From an uncultured Lachnospiraceae bacterium (GTDB lineage: Bacteria > Bacillota > Clostridia > Lachnospirales > Lachnospiraceae): 44,803 nt of DNA. Of the stretch, positions 41,184 to 44,803 are shown piece by piece. A program made the translations under genes and the position numbers. The stretch spans positions 1-44,803 of the forward strand of contig CAJTJY010000017.1 of assembly GCA_910576975.1 (NCBI GenBank). The letters run 5' to 3'. The stretch's first letter is position 1. Each line of letters opens with the position of its first letter. Under the pieces are notes generated by a model that was given only the letters and a program-made list of their open reading frames with translations, was not told the DNA's origin and did not search any database.

Positions 41184-42530
41184 TTGAATAATTTTAATCC
41201 AAACGCGATGTTTCAGCCGCCAAATTTTTTTGGTTGGGGGAGAAACTTTAACAGAAATTATAACAGAAGCTATAATCAAAACAATAATCGGTCTTCAGGC
41301 AACTGTCCGTCTGAGGGAAACAGCGCTGCGTCACATGATTCTCATCATTCGAATACTCCAGAAGCGGCAGAAAATGAAACTTTTCGTTGTTGCGCTCCTG
41401 GATCAGAACAACCGGGACAAAAGCCAAATCCGTCATGTTGTCCTGGCAAATGCGAAGACCCGCATCACCCGGATTGTCCTCATGAATGCGAAGACCCGCA
41501 TCACCGAGACTGTCCCTGTGAATGCGAAGACCTGCATCACCGAGACTGTTCCCATGAATGCGAAGACCTGCATCACCGAGACTGTTCCCATGAATGCGAA
41601 GACCCGCATCACCCAGATTGTCCCTGTGAATGCAAAGACCCGCATCACCCGGATTGTCCTCATGAATGCGAAGGCCTGCATCATCGAGACTGTTCCCATG
41701 AATGCGAAGACTTGCATCACCGAGATTGTCCCTGTGAATGTGAAAGCTTGCATCATCTGGATTGCCCTTGTGAATGTGAAGAATCAACTTGGCAGGAATG
41801 CTCTCATAAATGCGAAAAACCAGGCTTGTCAGACTGCTTCTATAAATGCGAAAAGCCTGATCGGCCTGTTTGTTCCGTTGTATGCGCAGAGCCAGGACCT
41901 CAGGGACAACGAGGAGAACCAGGACCTCCTGGCTGTCCTGGTGAACGAGGAGAGCCAGGACCTCAGGGACAACGAGGAGAACCAGGACCTCCTGGCTGTC
42001 CTGGTGAACGAGGAGAGCCAGGACCTCAAGGGGTAACAGGTCCACAAGGGCCTCAAGGCGCAACAGGCCCGCAGGGACCAAGAGGAGAACAAGGAGCGCG
42101 TGGTCCGGCGGGACCTCCTGGTTATCCGCAAAGCAGCATATTTGCATCTTTCTTGGGACAGGAGATTATATTACCAGAATGCGCCAGTCTTCCGCTTAAA
42201 ACGGCTATACCAGATATCACCCGGAATATAACGCTTTGCAAGGATTATTCTTTACGGCTGACCCCTGGATGGTATGCCGTTTATTATTATATTTCCACAA
42301 AGGTGAAAAGGCATGACTTTATAAAGCTTACGCCCATATGCAATAATTGCGTGCAGACGGCGTATGCCGCTTACGCAGAGGCGGCAAAGAGGAACGAAAC
42401 GCTTGTGATATCAAGATATTTTATAATTGAAGCCCCTAATGAGTCCACATTGTTTTTTGTATGGGATTCTTCCGCTGGCGCTTCTGTAATCAACATGAAC
42501 CTAAGCGTAGAAAAGCTAAACAGGCAATAA
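41184..42530 (+). CDS. Collagen-like spore-surface protein with Cys/His 12-residue repeats
   Basis: A 448-residue protein starting at TTG after AGAGGTG (GTG 41175 is an alternative). Residues 1-89 are Asn/Cys/Pro-rich. Twelve 12-residue repeats of the type CEDPHHPDCPHE follow (about 90-233; the last three degenerate). A Gly-X-Y collagen-like stretch (~237-315) begins GPQGQRGEPGPPGCPGERG. The last ~130 residues form a beta-rich domain (LTPGWYAVYYYIS) like the C-terminal trimer domain of BclA exosporium proteins. Repeats have C-x3-HH-x2-C spacing, suggesting metal binding or disulfide cross-linking. A glycosyltransferase follows 24 bp downstream. No signal peptide is seen, as for spore coat proteins. 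Confidence 0.82.
   Translation: MNNFNPNAMFQPPNFFGWGRNFNRNYNRSYNQNNNRSSGNCPSEGNSAASHDSHHSNTPEAAENETFRCCAPGSEQPGQKPNPSCCPGKCEDPHHPDCPHECEDPHHRDCPCECEDLHHRDCSHECEDLHHRDCSHECEDPHHPDCPCECKDPHHPDCPHECEGLHHRDCSHECEDLHHRDCPCECESLHHLDCPCECEESTWQECSHKCEKPGLSDCFYKCEKPDRPVCSVVCAEPGPQGQRGEPGPPGCPGERGEPGPQGQRGEPGPPGCPGERGEPGPQGVTGPQGPQGATGPQGPRGEQGARGPAGPPGYPQSSIFASFLGQEIILPECASLPLKTAIPDITRNITLCKDYSLRLTPGWYAVYYYISTKVKRHDFIKLTPICNNCVQTAYAAYAEAAKRNETLVISRYFIIEAPNESTLFFVWDSSAGASVINMNLSVEKLNRQ
41451..41882 (+). repeat. Twelve 36-bp coding tandem repeats
   Basis: The unit opens TGCGAAGACCCGCATCACC and encodes CE(D/G)(P/L)HH(P/R)DC(P/S)(H/C)E. Nine units to 41774 are highly alike at DNA level; three more are diverged. 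The array keeps frame throughout and can vary by slippage. Confidence 0.85.
41895..42020 (+). repeat. Two perfect 63-bp tandem repeats in the collagen region
   Basis: GGACCTCAGGGACAACGAGG starts at 41895 and again at 41958. Each unit encodes GPQGQRGEPGPPGCPGERGE plus P, seven Gly-X-Y triplets. A third start at 42021 diverges. Confidence 0.8.
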
Positions 42531-42554
42531 TTCAAAGGGGAGGGAGGAACTTAT

Positions 42555-43631
42555 ATGCCGACAATAAGTCTTTGCATGATTGTTAAAAATGAGGAGATGC
42601 ATATTGCACGCTGCCTTGACAGTGTTGCAGAGCTAGTAGATGAAATCATTATTGTAGACACTGGTTCCGTGGACCGAACTGTGGAAATAGCGTCCAATTA
42701 TACATCTATGGTCTGTTCCCATGCATGGAAGGATGATTTTGCTGATGCTAGAAATTACTCGTTTTCAAAGGCGACGATGGATTACTGTATGTGGATGGAT
42801 GCCGATGATGTTCTGGAAGAATCGGAGAGGGAAAAATTTTTACAGTTAAAGCGAACATTGTCATTGGATGTAGATGTTGTAATGATGAAATATCATACGT
42901 CTTTTGACGAGTGTGGAAACCCTTCTTTTTCTTATTTTAGAGAAAGATGGATCAGAAATTGTTCCAAATATCGTTGGATCGGTGAAGTTCATGAAGTGAT
43001 CCCTCCAACTGGCAACGTCATATATTCTGATATTGCCATTTGTCACAAAAAAATTAAGGCAGGAGATCCGAATCGCAACTTGAAGATTTATCAAAAGGCG
43101 TTGGCTGCTGGAAAACATCTAGATCCACGGCAGCAGTATTATTATGGGAGGGAGTTATTTTATCATAAACAGTACGAAGAAGCTGCTTCCGTGTTGGAAG
43201 AATTCCTGCTTTCCGAGAGCGGATGGGTGGAAAATAAAATAGAGGCTTGTTCTGTCTGTGCAAACTGTTATCGTTGTCTGGGACGGGAGCAGTCTGCGCT
43301 GAACAGTCTTTTGCGCAGTATGAGTTTTGATTTGCCGAGAGCGGAATTGTGCTGTGAAATTGGAAAATATTTTTTAGAACACGGACAATATGCGGTTGCG
43401 GTTTATTGGTATGAGACCGCGTTGAGCAGACCCAAAAATGAATGTTGTGGCGGTTTCGTTTTGCCAGACTGTTATGATTATGTCCCTCTGTTACAATTAT
43501 GTGTATGTTTTGACAAAATGGGAGACCTGAAAAAGGCAAAGGAGTACAATGAACGGGCGGGAGCCTGTAAGCCCTATTCCAAAGCGTATCTTTATAACAA
43601 ACAGTATTTTGACGGGGTACAGATTTCTTAG
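42555..43631 (+). CDS. Glycosyltransferase family 2 with C-terminal TPR-like helices
   Basis: A 358-residue enzyme of the SunS/GT-A type. The opening ISLCMIVKNEEMHIARCLDS and IIIVDTGSVDRTVEIA bind the nucleotide sugar, and MWMDADDV carries the metal-binding DxD. The C-terminal half (~170-340) is helical and TPR-like (QQYYYGRELFYHKQYEEAAS). Such enzymes glycosylate peptides and proteins. Its place between two collagen-like genes, 24 bp after the first, suggests it glycosylates their Thr-rich Gly-X-Y regions on the spore, as known for BclA proteins; this is inference. GGGAGGGAGGA precedes ATG. The stop codon overlaps an IS-like end sequence. Confidence 0.87.
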   Translation: MPTISLCMIVKNEEMHIARCLDSVAELVDEIIIVDTGSVDRTVEIASNYTSMVCSHAWKDDFADARNYSFSKATMDYCMWMDADDVLEESEREKFLQLKRTLSLDVDVVMMKYHTSFDECGNPSFSYFRERWIRNCSKYRWIGEVHEVIPPTGNVIYSDIAICHKKIKAGDPNRNLKIYQKALAAGKHLDPRQQYYYGRELFYHKQYEEAASVLEEFLLSESGWVENKIEACSVCANCYRCLGREQSALNSLLRSMSFDLPRAELCCEIGKYFLEHGQYAVAVYWYETALSRPKNECCGGFVLPDCYDYVPLLQLCVCFDKMGDLKKAKEYNERAGACKPYSKAYLYNKQYFDGVQIS

Positions 43632-43870
43632 GGGCTGTCGCACTAACATAAATTGCAAGACTTTTTGAACAAGTGAATATATTAACGCGCCTGCTCCCAA
43701 TTATTTATCTTATAGAAAAATTCGTTGAAATCGCCTATAAGGATTAGAGTGTCAAAAGGTCTGAATTTCTCTTGCAGGCTAATGTTCCAATCTTGTGCAC
43801 AAATATCTGAAAAAATTTGCTCTGCAATGAAAATCAGCCTTTTGACAACCTGATCCTATAAGATAAAAGC
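43631..43870. repeat. Mosaic intergenic repeat region with an IS-like end
   Basis: GGGGCTGTCGCAC starts on the last base of the glycosyltransferase stop and resembles insertion-sequence ends. TTTTTGAACAAGTGAATATATTA then recalls the repeat near position 45, and TTTGCTCTGCAAT ... CTTTTGACAACCTGATC near 43815-43855 matches 185-215. No gene is present; 43871-44061 also shows none. Confidence 0.5.
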
Positions 43871-44061
43871 TCTCTGGGCAGGATCGTTCTGGTATGTATG
43901 GGAAAATATCGCCGAAACGATTCGCCGCAAGCTAAGAATTCTGCAAAGAAGTATTCTTCTTAAAAATCATGTAGCAAATAGTCAGAATATACATATAGTG
44001 TTTGTAGAAAAAGACAATATTTTAGTGCTTTTTCAGATAATTTAGAAGGGATGTGGATATT

Positions 44062-44803
44062 ATGGATAATAAAAATGTATGTAAGAACTGCCACAATCAA
44101 TGTCATCCTGTATGTTGTGAACGTGGTCCTGCGGGACCTAGGGGAGATCAAGGACCAGCAGGACCGCAAGGAATCAAGGGAGATGCTGGCTGTCCTGGTC
44201 CAAAAGGTGATAGAGGGGAACCAGGTCCTATGGGGCCACAGGGTATACCTGGAGCTCCAGGAGCCAGAGGGCCGAGAGGGAATACCGGGCCAGTAGGGCC
44301 TACCGGAAACACCGGACCAAGAGGGTATGCGGGACCGAGAGGTTACGCCGGACCACAAGGTATTCAGGGTATTCAAGGCGTGCGCGGCGATATCGGACCG
44401 AAAGGTGATCCAGGCTGCGAAGGACCGAAAGGCGATGTCGGACCTCAAGGACCAATGGGACCAACAGGACCGACAGGTCCGGTTGGTCCACAAGGAGATA
44501 TTGGCCTTCAGGGACCCAGAGGAGTCCCGGGACCAACTGGTGTGACAGGACCGACAGGTCCTATGGGACCGCAGGGTGTGACAGGTCCGCAGGGAATCCA
44601 GGGTGTGACAGGGCCAATAGGAATCCAGGGGCCGAAAGGCTGTCAGGGAGATGATGGTCCGGTGGGAGCGACCGGAGCGACGGGAGCAACGGGAGCGACG
44701 GGAGCAGACGGAGCCACAGGAGCAACCGGAACGACCGGGGCGACGGGAGCAACCGGGGCAGACGGAGCGACGGGAGCGACAGGGGCAACGGGGGCGACGG
44801 GAG
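44062..44803 (+). CDS. BclA-like collagen-repeat protein, 3' end outside window
   Basis: The frame stays open from ATG 44062 to the window edge (247 codons). After an 18-residue head with five Cys (VCKNCHNQCHPVCCERG) it is an unbroken Gly-X-Y chain. The first part is charged and varied (GPKGDRGEPGPMGPQG), the last ~40 residues are a simple GAT/GAD repeat. No signal peptide is present, as in exosporium proteins. The Cys-rich head could cross-link it to the coat, and Thr in GAT triplets are typical O-glycosylation sites for the adjacent glycosyltransferase. A C-terminal globular domain is expected beyond the window. Ribosome site AGAAGGGATG is weakish. Confidence 0.88.
   Translation, partial: MDNKNVCKNCHNQCHPVCCERGPAGPRGDQGPAGPQGIKGDAGCPGPKGDRGEPGPMGPQGIPGAPGARGPRGNTGPVGPTGNTGPRGYAGPRGYAGPQGIQGIQGVRGDIGPKGDPGCEGPKGDVGPQGPMGPTGPTGPVGPQGDIGLQGPRGVPGPTGVTGPTGPMGPQGVTGPQGIQGVTGPIGIQGPKGCQGDDGPVGATGATGATGATGADGATGATGTTGATGATGADGATGATGATGATG

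Noticed and set aside
41451..41882. Possible CRISPR array of 36-bp repeats
   Set aside because: Units are contiguous without spacers, keep a reading frame and encode a regular protein repeat; no cas genes are near.
41230..42147. Long open frames on the other plus frame (268 codons) and minus strand (299 codons) over the repeat region
   Set aside because: They exist only because the 36-bp and 63-bp coding repeats have no stops in those frames; they lack ribosome sites, and the collagen-like frame has clear domains.
43960..44788. Minus-strand frames of 177, 78 and 75 codons
   Set aside because: They are shadows of the Gly-X-Y coding repeats on the plus strand.

Overview
The window looks like a chromosomal segment of a spore-forming, anaerobic member of the Clostridia, most likely Lachnospiraceae. 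This is inferred from gene content, not from a database search. Supporting features are a SCIFF peptide with its radical SAM maturase next to a fused secDF, a YlmC/YmxH sporulation protein, NrdR, YqeG, BclA-like collagen proteins, an anaerobic glycerol-3-phosphate operon with a DUF1667 protein, and moderately AT-rich DNA with strong AGGAGG ribosome sites.

Layout. 1-4.6 kb: tRNA-Arg(ACG) on the minus strand with its own promoter and terminator, a DUF1700 membrane protein paired with a large protein carrying a cyclic-nucleotide-binding-like fold, a small Asn/Ser repeat protein and a rhodanese. 4.6-9.8 kb: a same-strand housekeeping run with a THUMP RNA methyltransferase, a secreted papain-like protease, a cell-wall amidase, rdgB and a YfcE-type phosphodiesterase. 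9.8-13 kb: secreted or membrane accessory proteins (a Cys/His repeat protein, a four-domain BIG2 protein, a CPBP protease). 13-21 kb: an amino-acid ABC transporter whose binding protein has its two halves in swapped order, then dnaE, pfkA and a SpoU methyltransferase. 21-22 kb: a frameshifted Fic gene and a complete 180-bp palindromic element. 22-27 kb: glpK and three oxidation genes behind a promoter and an attenuator. 27-34.8 kb: ylmC, a WYL-like/helicase/DUF2726 fusion, nrdR, yqeG, rpiB, efp and an OmpR-type two-component system. 35-39 kb: SCIFF, its maturase and secDF. 39-41 kb: decayed genes and small inverted-repeat elements. 41-44.8 kb: a spore-surface-like cluster of two collagen-like proteins flanking a glycosyltransferase; the second collagen gene runs off the window.

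Three things go beyond ordinary annotation. First, a recurring 5'-leader module (five copies at four loci) ends in AGAATGGAGGA just before a start codon and can form alternative hairpins; it precedes rpiB, secDF, the Cys/His repeat protein and the broken Fic gene. Second, several families of intergenic palindromic elements are present, including one with perfect 28-bp terminal inverted repeats plus deletion derivatives. Third, the solute-binding protein at 13.3-14.1 kb appears to be a circular permutation of the usual SBP_bac_3 fold. No CRISPR array, rRNA or intact transposase gene was seen.
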